Positions 1-11,573 are shown, numbered from the stretch's first letter. The stretch: 64,000 nucleotides of DNA from Cryptomeria japonica (GCF_030272615.1 NC_081408.1:610457673-610521672); one strand, 5' to 3'. Made by a program: numbers and translations. The notes: generated by a model not told the origin, from the letters alone.

Positions 1-898
1 TCGCAGGGAACAAGCTTAAGAGCCTTCCAAATGCAGTAATGGAACTTTCTAATCTGCAGGTAGAATTACTGTTTTACATTTTAAAGTTTTGACAACAAAT
101 GAACTGGAAGTTCAGACTCTGATCAATATAATATTTGTTCTGTCTGTTCATTTATTAATAAATGGTGAACCGTTTGCAGGTTCTTTCAGTTTGTGGAAAT
201 TGCTTGGAGAAAATTCCTCTAGGTACTATGCATTATGCTCTTATTTCTAGTGATAACAGTTCTATTTACTGTTTTTCCTTCCTGATATGTGAACAGCGAA
301 CAAGTGCTGCATATGAAACAACTAGAGTTGACTGAGAAAATGCTTTAAATTTCAAAGTAACTTATCTTTGCCTTGTCTGGTTTTGTTATTACTGGAGTAC
401 AAGAGAATGGTTGAATATGTTTAGAACTTCAAATTCTAGAGGGGTAATAATGAAATATTATACACTTAATCTAGCTTTATTAAGGGAATTTGGAATGTAT
501 TGAAATCAATCCATAAATCCATTCTTTTAGGTAATTTTGAAACTCTGCCTGCAAAAAAGAATTTACGATTGAAATTGATATCTGCAGATATATTCTAATC
601 ATAGGTCCAAATTTTACTATGCTTGTGGGAGAACTGCACTTTGAACAAAGCCGGAGGGATGAAAATGATGACATTATGAGATCTTCCTTTTGAGATCAGC
701 TACAATCATAATTATCAATCTTTATAAATTTTTCACAAAATTACAAACTCATGGTTTTCTTTTCCATAGAAGTTACCAACAGACTTCCCTTCACAAAACG
801 GGGGATCAACTGCTTCTTCAATTTGTGCTCTGGAAGGTCAAATAGCAAGAGCTGCTACTGCTGCTAAAGACTCGGTCAAATCAGTTACCATGAATTAA
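1..898 (+). CDS. LRR protein gene, last exons (partial)
   Basis: Exon 1 runs from before the window to 59 and reads as an LRR unit (GNKLKSLPNAVMELSNLQ), with donor GT at 60. Exon 2 is 180-222 (acceptor CAG at 177-179, donor GT at 223) and reads VLSVCGNCLEKIPL. The terminal exon starts near 770 after a CATAG acceptor and reads KLPTDFPSQNGG to TAA at 896-898, with an Ala-rich tail (ALEGQIARAATAAKDSV). The repeats fit the short intracellular plant LRR type with LxxLP. No NB-ARC or kinase part is visible, so function is open. The phase of exon 2 (one extra base) does not fit the open frame of the terminal exon, so an exon in between was missed, a splice site is wrong, or the copy is damaged. The rest of the gene lies left of the window. 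Confidence 0.6.
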
Positions 899-1440
899 TA
901 GAAGCCCAATCGAAGAAGGCAGTCAATATAAGCATTAGAGTTTGATTGACTTCTGTAGGAATTTAAATTGTGTAGCTCAACCTCTACAAAGAACTTATAG
1001 TTGCTAAAGGATTTGACAAACCAATTTACACAAATCAATGTTTGACTATGAGCATTTATTGTTTACTTAAAAGTTAAATGTTTTTAGTGATTACATTGTT
1101 CATCATTAGTATAGTGATGCTATACTGTAGGACAAATGGGAAATTTCGGTTGAGGGATAAGACTTCACCTTATGGGTAAGGAGGAGCTCAATATGTGGGA
1201 CCATGCAATGTCCTGTTTCAGATTTAGAATATTTATAAACTCTACAACTGTTTTATATTTTAAATTTCTATGCAATATTAAGAATTTCAGACAACCATAA
1301 ACATATTGAATAGTAGCAATTATATATTAAATTATTAATATTAACATAGAAACCCTTAGTTACATCCTATTCTGGCAGCAAACTATATCTTATTAAATAC
1401 TAGTGCAACAACAAATTAAAGGAATACCTGTACAATATCA
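350..1440 (+). repeat. 3' end of LRR locus, copy 1 of a duplicated segment
   Basis: This stretch (last intron, terminal exon and 3' flank) is repeated with many small differences at 33572-34558 in the same orientation. Shared landmarks are CCTTGTCTGGTTTTGTTAT, CATAGGTCCAAATTTTAC and GCAACAACAAATTAAAGG. 899-1494 otherwise holds no gene; Copia-A starts directly after it. Confidence 0.8.
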
Positions 1441-1494
1441 AATGATGATCAGGGATCAAACTCACACATTGCATTGTAGCTATCAACTATATGG

Positions 1495-2271
1495 TGTTAA
1501 TGCATGATAGCTTCGGTAAGATAAATGATTGAATGAGAGATAAATGAAGTCTCTCATTCAATCATTTATCATATCGATAATTATGATGAAAACCTTCAAG
1601 CAATTAATTCTTCATTTGATAGCCATTTTACATTTGCATATAATTAACCTATTCGGTTCGATCAAATGCTTAACATCGATTATCATACTATATCATTGTT
1701 TATGTTCATCGATTACTAAATCATGCTAATGCATTCCGATTTGTATTGATTAACATAATTGATAATAAACAAATGATTAATAGAACACTGATTGATATCG
1801 GGTTATATGTGCACTGATTAATATCGGGTGGCATGATAAAGTTACACTGATAGTTATCGGTTGTTAAGCATACGCCGATAGTTATCGGCTGTTAAGGTTA
1901 AGCATACGCCGATAGTTATCGGCTGTTAAGGTTATGCATACACCGATAGTCATCGGTTGTTAAAGTATAAACATATACCGATTGGCATTGGTAATTAATA
2001 TGCATCGTTTGTTATTAACAAAGAGGCACGATCAAGCAATGTCTTGATCGGTCATGACCGATCAAGGCATTGCTTGATCGTACCCCGCTTGTTATATATA
2101 TATATCGAATGGCATTCGTGAGAAAGGACATAGAAAACAACAAATGCTCCTCTCACCTGCCACACAAAAGAAGATAGTCAGATTCATATGTTAATTCAGT
2201 AATATATAAAACAAGATAATATTAAATAGAATATAACTTGCATATTGAATGTAAATTGAACATCATTTACA
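1495..2271 (+). repeat. Copia-A 5' LTR (777 bp)
   Basis: Starts TGTTAATGCATG and ends CATTTACA directly before the primer site. It is nearly the same as 6847-7727 but has two GCCGATAGTTATCGGC units where the 3' LTR has one, and lacks the 127-bp tandem duplication found there. An open frame at 1544-1729 is repeated in the 3' LTR and is not taken as a gene. Confidence 0.95.
1790..2107 (+). promoter_or_regulatory. Copia-A U3: palindrome array, 52-bp palindrome and TATA
   Basis: Two copies of the palindrome GCCGATAGTTATCGGC (1874-1889 and 1908-1923) lie among looser versions, such as CTGATAGTTATCGG ending at 1860, CCGATAGTCATCGG at 1943-1956, and GATATCGGG / AATATCGGG forms upstream. At 2029-2080 is a near-perfect 52-bp palindrome built from CGATCAAGCAATG and its reverse complement. 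A TATATATATATA tract (2093-2104) follows and is the likely TATA box, so these are promoter-proximal. That they bind a host factor is inference. Confidence 0.6.
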
Positions 2272-2284
2272 TGGTATCAGAGCT
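2272..2284 (+). promoter_or_regulatory. Copia-A primer binding site (initiator Met tRNA type)
   Basis: TGGTATCAGAGCT directly follows the 5' LTR; this is the usual plant Copia primer site complementary to the 3' end of initiator tRNA-Met. Confidence 0.9.
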
Positions 2285-2363
2285 ATAGTTAAATCGAACC
2301 TAAGGCTGTTCAATTTTACGTAAAATTCAAATCAAGTATATATTCAAAATCACAATCCTATCA

Positions 2364-3215
2364 ATGGCTAGCGCTACCAGATTTGAAGACAGGCTTGCAG
2401 GAGGTGATGACTTCTCCGCATGGAAATTCAGAATTCAAATGATTCTAAAAGAAAATAAAGTTGAATAATTTGTAAAAACTGAAATTGAAGAACTCGAGAC
2501 TGAACCTGACAAAGCAATCTGGAGAGAAGGAAATGATAAGGCTATCAAAATCATAGTTGATGGGGTGAGGAACAACATTATGCCCATTATAAGGAAACAT
2601 GAAACAACCTTCAATATGTTCAAAGCACTTGAAGATGCTTTTGAGATATCTAATGCCAGTAGAACCTTGGCTCTAAAAAGAGAAATAAATCACATAGCCA
2701 TGACAAAAGGAGAATCAGTCAATGCCTACTTCATGCGAATATCAGCCCTAAGGGATGAACTGGCAACCCTTGGATATGAGATCCAAAGCAAAGAATTAAC
2801 CCTCATTGCTCTAGATGGGTTGCCAGCATATGGAAAACATTCGTCCAAGGCATCAATGCAAGGGATAACTTTCCAAAGTTCGATAGGCTGAAGGCTGACT
2901 GTCTCCAAGAGGAATCAAGACAAAATAAGAAAGGGATCAAACAAAAGAATATAGATGAAGATCTCCAAGTTCTTAATACGAACTCAAATAAGAAAGGCAA
3001 GCAGAAGCAATTCAGGAAGAGAAAAGGTCGTCACGACAAGAACTCCTTCAAGAAGGACCTCTCTCAGATTCAGTGTTACAGATGTGACAAATTTGGGTAC
3101 TATGTTGCCAAATGTCCAAAAAGAGCTAAACAAGCCACATTTGCCAAAACAGGAAAATCTAAAAGGGAAGAGGACTCCGAGAAGTATGTACTCTATTCAA
3201 CACTAACAAATCAAG
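2364..3215 (+). pseudogene. Copia-A gag (broken)
   Basis: Starts at ATG 2364 (MASATRFEDRLAGGDDF), 80 bases after the primer site. The UBN2-type gag core follows (SRTLALKREINHIAMTKGES). A TAA at 2467-2469 interrupts the N-terminal part, and a frameshift near 2840 moves the frame. A CCHC zinc knuckle lies near 3078-3120, but it reads CYRCDKFGYYVAKC, so the His is changed to Tyr and one residue is inserted. Gag forms the virus-like particle; this copy cannot make a full protein. Confidence 0.85.
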
Positions 3216-6200
3216 CATCAAACAAATTGAACTCTTGGGTGATCGATAGTGGCTCATCCAGGCACATCACAGGATTCAGAGAAGTACTAGACTCCATGAA
3301 AGAGGAGAATGATGAGGAAGTAACTATCGGAGATGATTCTACACACCCTGTCAAAGGAGTTGGAACCTGCACCATCAAACTAAGTCAGGTGTATCATTAC
3401 AACTTAGAGGAGTGCTATATGTTCCAGGCATCAAGAGAAATCTAGTCTGAATATCAACACTGGAGGACAATGGATACAGAGTAACCTTCATGGACAACAA
3501 AGTACTGGCTTGGCCAAAGAACTCATCCATCAAGAAAGCTAAAACAATTGGTCAAAGACAAGGCTATTTGTATGAGCTATGTACAGAGCCCAACTTAGCC
3601 TTAATTCATGAGACCACAGATGCCAATGAAATCTGGCATAGAAGACTAGGCCACCTAAATTTTAGAGCTTTATCATCAATGAGGGACCTTGTCACAGGTC
3701 TACCCAAGTTAAAGCAATATCATTCAGGGGCATGCACAGGATGTGCCCTAGGTAAGAATACTAAGGGTGCTTTTCAGAATAGTACTAGGAAAACAAGTAA
3801 AATTTTAGAGTTAGTTCATTCTGATGTATGTGGACCTATGTCCGTACCTTCATTGGGGGGATTTCTGTATTATGTAATATTTGTTGATGACTACTCTAGG
3901 AAAACCTGGATCTACTTTCTGAAATGTAAAGAATCAAAAGAGATCCTTAATAGGTTTAAAGAATTCAAATCACTAACAGAGAACTACCCAGGAAATAAAA
4001 TTAAAACCCTAAGAACTGACAATGGGGGGGAATACACATCAGAATTATTTAAAGAGTTTTGTAAAAATTCAGGGATTAAGAGGGAGTTAACAATACCTTA
4101 TAACCCCAACAAAATGGGATAGCTGAAAGGAAAAATAGGACAATCGTTGAAGCTGCCAAAGCTATGATTCTTGATCAGAATCTAAATATCAATCTTTGGG
4201 CAGAAGCAACTAGCACTGCTGTATATATTCAAAACAGATGTCCCCACTTTCATCTTGAAGATAAAACCCCTGAGGAAGTCTTTACTAAATCAAAACCTGA
4301 TATTAGCCACCTTAGGATATTTGGATGCCCTGTCTATATTCATGTACCTAAGGAGAAAAGATTAAAACTAGAGCCTTCTGGAAAAAGGGGAATCTTTGTA
4401 GGATATAGTGAAACCTCCAAAGCTTACAGGATCTGTATACCTGGCCAAAAGAATATTGAACTAAGCAGGGATGTGATCTTTGAAGAAGACTTAGCCTTCA
4501 AAAGAGCCCAAAGCTCTCTAGACCCTGAAGTCTATATCCCCACCCCTAACATAGATAGAGATCCTACTTCTGAGCTTCAGAGGGAGAATCCTGAGGAAAC
4601 TATAAGTGAAACCCAAAGTCCACCTAGAGAAAACCTCAAGAAAAGACCACTATGGGCCACCAAAACTCTAGCAGAAGCTCAGAAGTTTGTTGCTCCTTCA
4701 GGGACCTTCAGGGAAAGCAAAAGGCCTAACAAATTCACTAGCTATGTTGCCCTTATGAATAATCTCTCTAAAGTCGAACCAAAGAATGTATCAGAGGCTC
4801 TCGAACATCAAGTTACTAAGGATGCCATGTCTGAAGAGTGTCAGTCCATTATGAAAAATGATGTTTGGGAGATTGTTCCTAGGCCAACTAAGAAATCTGT
4901 TGTTTCATCTAAATGGCTTTTTAAGATTAAACATGCTGCAGACGGTAGTATTGAAAAACACAAGGCTAGATTTGTAGCTAGAGGTTTCTCTCAAAGGGAA
5001 GGGATAGATTATGAAGAAACTTTTGCACTAGTTGCCAGATATACATCATTAAGAGCTGTATTAGCCATTGCAACAACTAAGGGGTGGAAGGTACACCAGA
5101 TGGATGTTAAGACAACATTTTTAAATGGTGAGATCTCAAAAGAAGTCTACCTAGAGCAACCTGAAGGGTTTGAAGTCTATGATGCAGAGTCTCATGTGTG
5201 CAGACTCAAGAGAGTTCTCTATGGGCTTAAACAGGCTCTCAGGGCCTGGTATGAAAGAATTGACACCTATCTCTTAGGACTAGGTTTCTCTAAGAATGAT
5301 GCAGATCCTAATCTCTACTACAAAAGAAATAAAGGTGATATGCTAATATTGATTTTATATGTTGATGACTTATTAATCACATGAAATGATCATCTTATAG
5401 ATCAATGCAAGAAAGATCTATCCAAAGAATTTGACATGAAGGACTTGGGACTCCTTCATTACTTCCTAGGATTGGAAGTATGGCAGAATTCTGACAACAT
5501 TATACTAAACCAAGGAAAGTATACCTTGGATATATTGAAGAAATTCGGAATGCTGAACTGTAGGCCCATGACCTCTCCTATGGAAACCAATTTACATAAA
5601 CTTAAAGAAGCAGCAGCAGAGTCACAACCCACTGACTCTACTCATTAGAGACAGATAACTGGGTTCCTGATGTACCTGGTGAATACAAGGCCAGATATCT
5701 GTTATGCAGTTAATGCCTTAAGTCAGTTCATTTGTGAACCTAAGGAGATACACCTGGTTGCAGTAAAGCACATCATGAGATACCTACAAGGTACTCTAAA
5801 CCTTGGTCTCAAATATGAGAAAGTTGACATAAACCTCCATGGATTTATAGATTCAGATTGGGCTGGAAGTGTAACTGACAGAAAAAGCACTTTAGGGTGT
5901 TGCTTCAGTCTAGGTTCAGCCATGATATCTTGGATCAGCAGGAAGCAGTCTTCAGTAGCTCAAAGCTCCACCGAGGCAAAATACATTGCAGCTTCTATGG
6001 CTGCCCAAGAGGCAGTATGGCTTAGGAAGTTGCTTGTGGGGTTGTTTGGAGAGCCTATGAAACCCACTGTTATACATTGTGACAATCAGAGCTGCATAAA
6101 ACTTTCAGTAAATCCAGTGTTCCATGACAGATCCAAGCATATTGAGATTCCATACCACTATGTGTGAGATATGGTAGACATGAATGTGATCCAATTAGAA

Positions 6201-6302
6201 TATGTTTGTACAGAAGATCAAACTGCAGATATTCTGACCAAACCTCTTTCCAGAGTGAAGGTTGATCACTTCAGAAAAGGTTTGGGTATGATAGAAAGGT
6301 AA
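3216..6302 (+). pseudogene. Copia-A pol (protease-integrase-RT-RNase H, broken)
   Basis: Protease WVIDSGSSRHITG starts at about 3237 and the frame is lost near 3445. The GAG-pre-integrase / integrase part is 3490-4122 (HRRLGHLNF with a CxxC, then DVCGPM and DNGGEYTS); it ends in a one-base frameshift just before the conserved NGVAERKNR region. Integrase end and RT run 4164-5384 with LFKIKH, FLNGE and an intact YVDD; TGA at 5382-5384 replaces the usual Gly codon, and TAG at 5646-5648 breaks the next piece. RNase H follows with DSDWAG, SSTEAKY and CDNQS, one more stop at 6166-6168, and the usual ADILTKPLS end at TAA 6300-6302. The catalytic motifs survive while the frame does not. Confidence 0.9.
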
Positions 6303-6846
6303 TTTGCTTTGTAATCTGTATTTGCATATCAATAAGATGTTTAATGTGTAAACTTCTTTGTCATGATAGGACATTTTGGATTTTTATCCCCTGCGTTCTT
6401 ATCTAAGAGGTGACGATCTCTCAAGATAATGAACACTTGTATGGAGACATTATAAGGTGACGATCTTATAATGTCCAAACCAGTTATCATTTTGGATCTT
6501 TGGTGTGTCATGGATGTGCCATGATTGTGTTGTGATAAAACATTTGTATAAAGTGTTAGTGCACATATCACAACTTGGATAAGATGAGAAGTTAATCCTT
6601 CTCATATGATTATCCTTAAGTATTATGTGTTTAGGCAATACTGATATCACATGCTTAAGTGATATCCTGTCATCACAAGATTGACGTGATGGACATCTGT
6701 ATCACGTGTTTTGGTGATACTTCATATCATGTGATTAGGTGGTATGATTTTCTAGAATGTCAAATTGAGTAAAGAATGCTAACTATCATTTGAATTGTGA
6801 TGCTTGAATATATTGTTTACATTTATCTTACCTAGCTAAGAGGGAG
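6303..6846 (+). other. Copia-A 3' untranslated region and purine tract
   Basis: No coding content. GTGACGATCT occurs twice (about 6411 and 6457), and 6600-6740 repeats TATCAC-GTG type words. The purine tract AAGAGGGAG at 6838-6846 abuts the 3' LTR and would prime plus-strand synthesis. Confidence 0.7.
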
Positions 6847-7727
6847 TGTTAATGCATGATAGCTTCGGTAAGATAAATGATTGAATGAGAGATAAATGAA
6901 GTCTCTCATTCAATCATTTATCATATCGATAATTATGATGAAAATCTTCAAGCAATTAATTCTTCATTTGATAGCCATTCTACATTTGCATATAATTAAC
7001 CTATTCGGTTCGATCAAGTGCTTAACATCGATTATCATACTATATCATTGTTTATGTTCATCGATTACTAAATCATGCTAATGCATTCCGATTTGTATCG
7101 ATTAACATAATTGATAATAAACAAATGATTAATAGAACACTGATTGATATCGGGTTATATGTGCACCGATTAATATCGGGTGGGATGATAAAGTTACACC
7201 GATAGTTATCGGTTGTTAAGCATACGCCGATAGTTATCGGCTGTTAAGGTTATGCATACACCGATAGTCATCGGTTGTTAAAGTATATACTATAAACACA
7301 TACCGGTTGGCATTGGTAATTAATATGCATCGTTTGTTATTAACAAAGAGGCACGATCAAGTAATGTCTTGATCGGTCATGCATACACCGATAGTCATCG
7401 GTTGTTAAAGTATATACTATAAACACATACCGGTTGGCATTGGTAATTAATATGCATCGTTTGTTATTAACAAAGAGGCACGATCAAGTAATGTCTTGAT
7501 CGGTCATGAGCGATCAAGGCATTGCTTGATCGTACCCCGCTTGTTATATATATATATATATCGAATGGCATTCGTGAGAAAGGACATGGAAAACAACAAA
7601 TGCTCCTCTCACCTGCCACACAAAAGAAGATAGTCAGATTCATATGTTAATTCAGTAATATATAAAACAAGATAATATTAAATAGAATATAACTTGCATA
7701 TTGAATGTAAATTGAACATCATTTACA
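6847..7727 (+). repeat. Copia-A 3' LTR (881 bp)
   Basis: Starts TGTTAATGCATG like the 5' LTR and ends CATTTACA before TSD TATGG. It is 104 bp longer than the 5' copy, chiefly through an internal 127-bp tandem duplication. Confidence 0.95.
7254..7507 (+). repeat. 127-bp tandem duplication in Copia-A 3' LTR
   Basis: 7254-7380 is repeated without visible change at 7381-7507 (GCATACACCGATAGTCATCG to GATCGGTCAT). The 5' LTR has one copy, so the duplication arose after insertion or during reverse transcription. It doubles the CCGATAGTCATCGG palindrome and the GATCAAG half-site. Confidence 0.95.
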
Positions 7728-7732
7728 TATGG

Positions 7733-7890
7733 CAGTGTATGGCAGCAATAGACTTAGTGAGTGGGCATGACTGCTGGAAAATAGCTGCAGCAAAAACAAA
7801 ATGGGACAACAGCAGCAATAAGGACTCCTAGATGACTGTACAATGGTCACAAGAGATGATTGGCTGCTGAAACCAGTACCTAACAAAGCA
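7733..7890. other. Unassigned flank between Copia-A and the 360-bp duplication
   Basis: Continuation of the target locus after Copia-A. I see no coding or structural signal. Confidence 0.5.
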
Positions 7891-8250
7891 AACCTCTTTA
7901 TGAAGCACTGAGTTGCTAGTTTAATGCCATAGAAGATATCGCAACTGCAGTACTGGTGTGAATGTGGGCTTTTCTTCCCCACATTCCAAGTGTCCAAGTG
8001 AGTAATAGCACAAAATATGTTTGGAAAGAATCAAATTTGCCACTAATGGATACTTCGCAGCATTATAATTCACTGAGAACCTAGGCATCCTAAATTATGC
8101 TCAAATTTTTACCAATATGAACATAGATAAATCACTTGCACAACAACCAATAGAATTTAAAACTGGAATCTGCAATCTCCAGCACACAGAAAATCTCCAA
8201 AACCCTTTTTTGAACCAATTGAAATTGAAAACAAATTAAATCTTTCAGCA
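7891..8250 (+). repeat. 360-bp direct duplication, left copy
   Basis: AACCTCTTTATGAAGC to AATCTTTCAGCA is repeated at 19166-19525 with the same length; I noticed two differences (C/G near 7940, A/G near 8008). The copies bracket the whole Gypsy-D block. It is far too long for a target-site duplication. Confidence 0.95.
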
Positions 8251-9161
8251 AACCTGTCATGTCCCCTCTTTAGTATGTGTTGATGTGTATTTTGTACACT
8301 ATCAAACACAGAATAAAATACCTAAGGGTACCTTATCCTCTCTTGAATAAAGCCTCTGATTGCTGAAGATATCGCGAAAAAGGATCAATCAGGATGACTC
8401 CAAGGTTCTTGTATGTAGGGTCTCTACGTGTGGATAAGCTCTCTGTGGTATAATGTGATTTGCTGGAATCACAAGGGGACTTACATTTGATGATTGAACG
8501 TCTGATCTGCTTTGAATATTGCTGGAACACAGGCTCTTACTAGCTTTGACTTGAAAAAAGGAAAAAAGATGAGGGCGAGGAAAAGATCTAATCCTAACAC
8601 TAAGAATGTAAGAGCAATGAATGATCTTTGATGAAATTCTAACTAAGTCTTGTTTTGACATCACAGGAACATCTCCACAAGGTTAGTGCGATCTTCGAAG
8701 GAAAACTTTATGATGTTCAAATCATCACTGCAGGTATAGACACCATCAGGTTGATGCATATCGATGAAGAAGCGACAATTGAAGTTAAGCTTAAGCTGAA
8801 TGATTCCAGTTGACTACACAAGGCAAGTCTGCAATCAACAAACTGCTAGTAGTATGGATATACGAATTTCACCATTAATCAAGCACATTTCTTCCACTCA
8901 TCTAATAACATGAAATCAAATATGAGAAGTATAAAGACCATGCAAATTGTCGAATCGACCCATAAATTTCACCATTTCTTTAATGAAGTTACAAGTCTTT
9001 TACAACAACATCTTGGCAACAATCTTTGCCTTCTCTCTCTACTCTACTCCAATTGCTATTCTATCAACTAGCTAATCACCTTCTAACTACTCTCTATCTA
9101 TCTTCTAACTGTTTCCAACTATATCTCTTATCTATTGCCTTTACAAAATGAAATGCCAGGG

Positions 9162-9169
9162 CTTATATA
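9162..9169 (-). promoter_or_regulatory. TATA box of the 3.45-kb solo LTR
   Basis: Reads TATATAAGCCCTGGC on the minus strand, comparable with the TATATAAG at 59409 in the second long LTR. Confidence 0.5.
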
Positions 9170-10644
9170 GTGCCCTCAATACAATTAGATGGCTTAGATC
9201 AATTCGAGATCAATGGCCAAGATTCAACAATGAAAACCCTAATTAGGGTTTGTTACAACCATTACATAACATTTAATGCTTGACCAATGATAAAATTGTA
9301 TTGCTTGGACACATGTCCTCTCTAGAAAATTCCACCAATGGATAGCTGGGGTAGGTGCATCGGAGTTTGTGCCACCTTCCATGAGTTAGGTACATTGAAT
9401 CTGGAAATGCTGAGGTGGACCACACTGACTGGAGAAGTGATGACTAGGATGTCACCTCGTCTGACACTTGTAACTTGGGTAAATATTCAACTTGATGTTG
9501 TTGAGAAGCTAGCTTTAATTAATTCATCTGGAACTATTTGCTTCTTCAACGAACCCTTGTTCTGACTTCTTGTGTCCTTGATTTGCAGGATGATGATGTA
9601 CCTCGCCTTGGAATGCTGGATTGGAAGAGGTCGCTCTTATCTTGATGACGTTAGTCCAAAGAATGCCGTCCTTGTCGATGCTAGGCTGGAGGAGGTCGCC
9701 CTTGTCCTTGCTTGATCGTCCTTGATCTGGCTTGATTTTCCTTGAGGAGAGTCTTCCGACTTGTAGATTTTTCGAGCTTGGGAGTCACCATCTTGATACC
9801 TACACAACATTTCAAAATTAGTAATATATCTTGAAATCTAAAAATTAAACTTTAAAAGAAAGATTCAAGATTTTAATTAGGAAACCTCATGATAAATCTT
9901 GAGTTATCATTTCCTAATTTAGGACTTTCAAAGCAAAATTTAAATCTTCAAAAATGGTGCCAAGGTGATTACGCCATACCTCCTCTTGGGAATTAATTCT
10001 AAAAAATGATGTAAAAATAGATGAATTTTGCTAGGCAAAATGTAGATCAAGACTCCCTTTAGCAAAATGCGCCTCCTTTAGCTTGGAAAAGAACTTCACC
10101 TTCCACTAGCTTCTTCAAGATCTGGAAATTCGCCTTCAAATGTCTTCAAAAATCTGGAAATTATCCTCCAATCTAGCAAGAAAATCTCCTCTCCAATAGC
10201 CTTCAAGATGAATTTTGCCCTCCTCAAATTGCTCTTCAAGTTCGCATGAGAGATAATGCAAGAATGATTTGAATTGTGAAAAAACACCTCCAATATATAG
10301 AGCGCTCACCTTCCACTTACCCATGAGGCCGACCTTGCAAGTAAAGGCAAAAAAATAAATAAAATTAAAAAAAAGAAGAGGTCGACTTAATTAAGCAATA
10401 AAAAATGATACCTCAAGCGCTCTTCTTTTTAAATTTTAATTTAATAATAATTAATTTCGAAATGCCTCCATTAATAAAAAAAAACGATTTTCCAAGGCTC
10501 AAAATTAATTATTAAATGCTATGCGCTTTTCATTAAATGCCAATTTAATTAAATTTTTTTAAAATATTTCGAAGTTTTGGGCGAACTTGGCATCTAGTGC
10601 AATTTGCTAAAATAAGGCAAAAAAATAATGAATTTTGATAACTT

Positions 10645-11288
10645 CGCTCTGGTCCCTTGGAGAGGGACAGGAGTGTTTTGCCTTGGTCCCTTGGAGAGGG
10701 ACAGGAGTGATTTTGCAAATCCAAGCTTATCTGTCCCTTGTTAGCCTTCCAAATTATATTCAATGGATAAATCATGTTTTCCTTGGTCTCTTCAAATCAT
10801 AAAATTGTCTTGATCCTGCAAGAACAGTGCAAATTTGAAATTCAAGCTCTGGTCCTTCAGTGAGGGACAGGAGCGAATTTTGTCTTCTAGGCCAAAATGC
10901 TTCACTTTTCACCATGAAATGTCTTGGCTAAGGAAGATATCATTTTGTTACACGCCATGAATAAGAGTTCAAGTCTAAGAAAGGTCTAAAAATGTGTATA
11001 TAAAGAAAATCGCTCTAGTCCCTTGGAGAGGGACAGGAGCGAATTTGACCTTTGTAGACAAAAACTCCATCATTTCATGGTCTTTGATCAAGTCTGGATG
11101 CTCCATCATGCTCATTTCGTCCTTCACCATGCTTTTGATGTCTCAATTTAACCAAACAAGGCTAGGAATGGCTCAAATAAGTATTTTCGCCCTGGACCCT
11201 TGGTGAGGGACAGGAGCGCTTTGCCTTGGTCCCTTGGAGAGGGACAGGAGTGAAATTCGCTCTGGATCCTTAGTGAAGGACAGGAGCG
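10645..11288 (+). repeat. Seven dispersed copies of a ~31-bp hairpin motif
   Basis: Copies start near 10645, 10681, 10845, 11011, 11188, 11224 and 11258. The left arm is CGCTCTGGTCCCT and the right arm AGGGACAGGAGCG around TTGG; the arms pair except at two central bases. Most changes between copies are in the loop or at one arm end. Spacing is irregular (about 34 to 177 bp), unlike a simple tandem repeat. It lies on the U3 side, upstream of the LTR's own TATA on the minus strand. Confidence 0.85.
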
Positions 11289-11342
11289 AAATTTGACTTT
11301 TTGAACTCTCTATCAGGATAATTTTTATGGAATATAACATTT

Positions 11343-11378
11343 AAGTATAAGTGACATTTAATAATGTCACTTATACTT
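11343..11378. repeat. Palindrome with ~16-bp arms
   Basis: AAGTATAAGTGACATT and AATGTCACTTATACTT flank a short AT loop. A related module in reverse orientation is at 33040-33210, where this hairpin is mostly lost. Confidence 0.8.
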
Positions 11379-11477
11379 TAAGTTATATTCCATATATACT
11401 TTCAGGATGTTTGAGAGTGGTTTTAGACCTCCAGGAGTTATATTGCAAAATCTAGTTTTTTGAGGTTTTTCAGTTTC

Positions 11478-11573
11478 CAGACTCAGTCAAATTTCAAGAT
11501 CAGGGCTTTCAGACTTAGCCAAATTTCAAGATCAGGGCTTTCAGACTTAGCCAAATTTCAAGATCAGGACATC
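11478..11573 (+). repeat. 32-bp unit repeated three times
   Basis: Units start at 11478, 11510 and 11542 and read CAGACTTAGCCAAATTTC... with few changes. Confidence 0.9.

Larger units (their letters stand above)
1495..7727 (+). mobile_element. Copia-A: LTR retrotransposon with both LTRs, coding part decayed
   Basis: A Ty1/Copia element on +. It is bounded by LTRs 1495-2271 and 6847-7727, both TG...CA, and by the 5-bp target-site duplication TATGG (1490-1494 and 7728-7732). A primer site TGGTATCAGAGCT follows the 5' LTR and a purine tract (AAGAGGGAG) precedes the 3' LTR. The gene order gag, protease, integrase, RT, RNase H is the Copia order. Stops and frameshifts break the coding region, so it is not autonomous. 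It sits in the 3' flank of the LRR gene copy. The gag and pol resemble those of Copia-B (26505-32733), so the two belong to related families. Confidence 0.95.

Noticed and set aside
1-898. NBS-LRR resistance gene
   Set aside because: No P-loop, GLPL or NB-ARC motif is visible; the repeats are the short LxxLP type and only the last exons are in the window.
9338-9565. 75-codon ORF
   Set aside because: Lies inside the solo LTR on its antisense strand; no domain or codon signal.
10645-11288. Hairpin repeats as a CRISPR array
   Set aside because: Spacing is irregular, units are diverged, no cas genes are present, and the context is a plant LTR.
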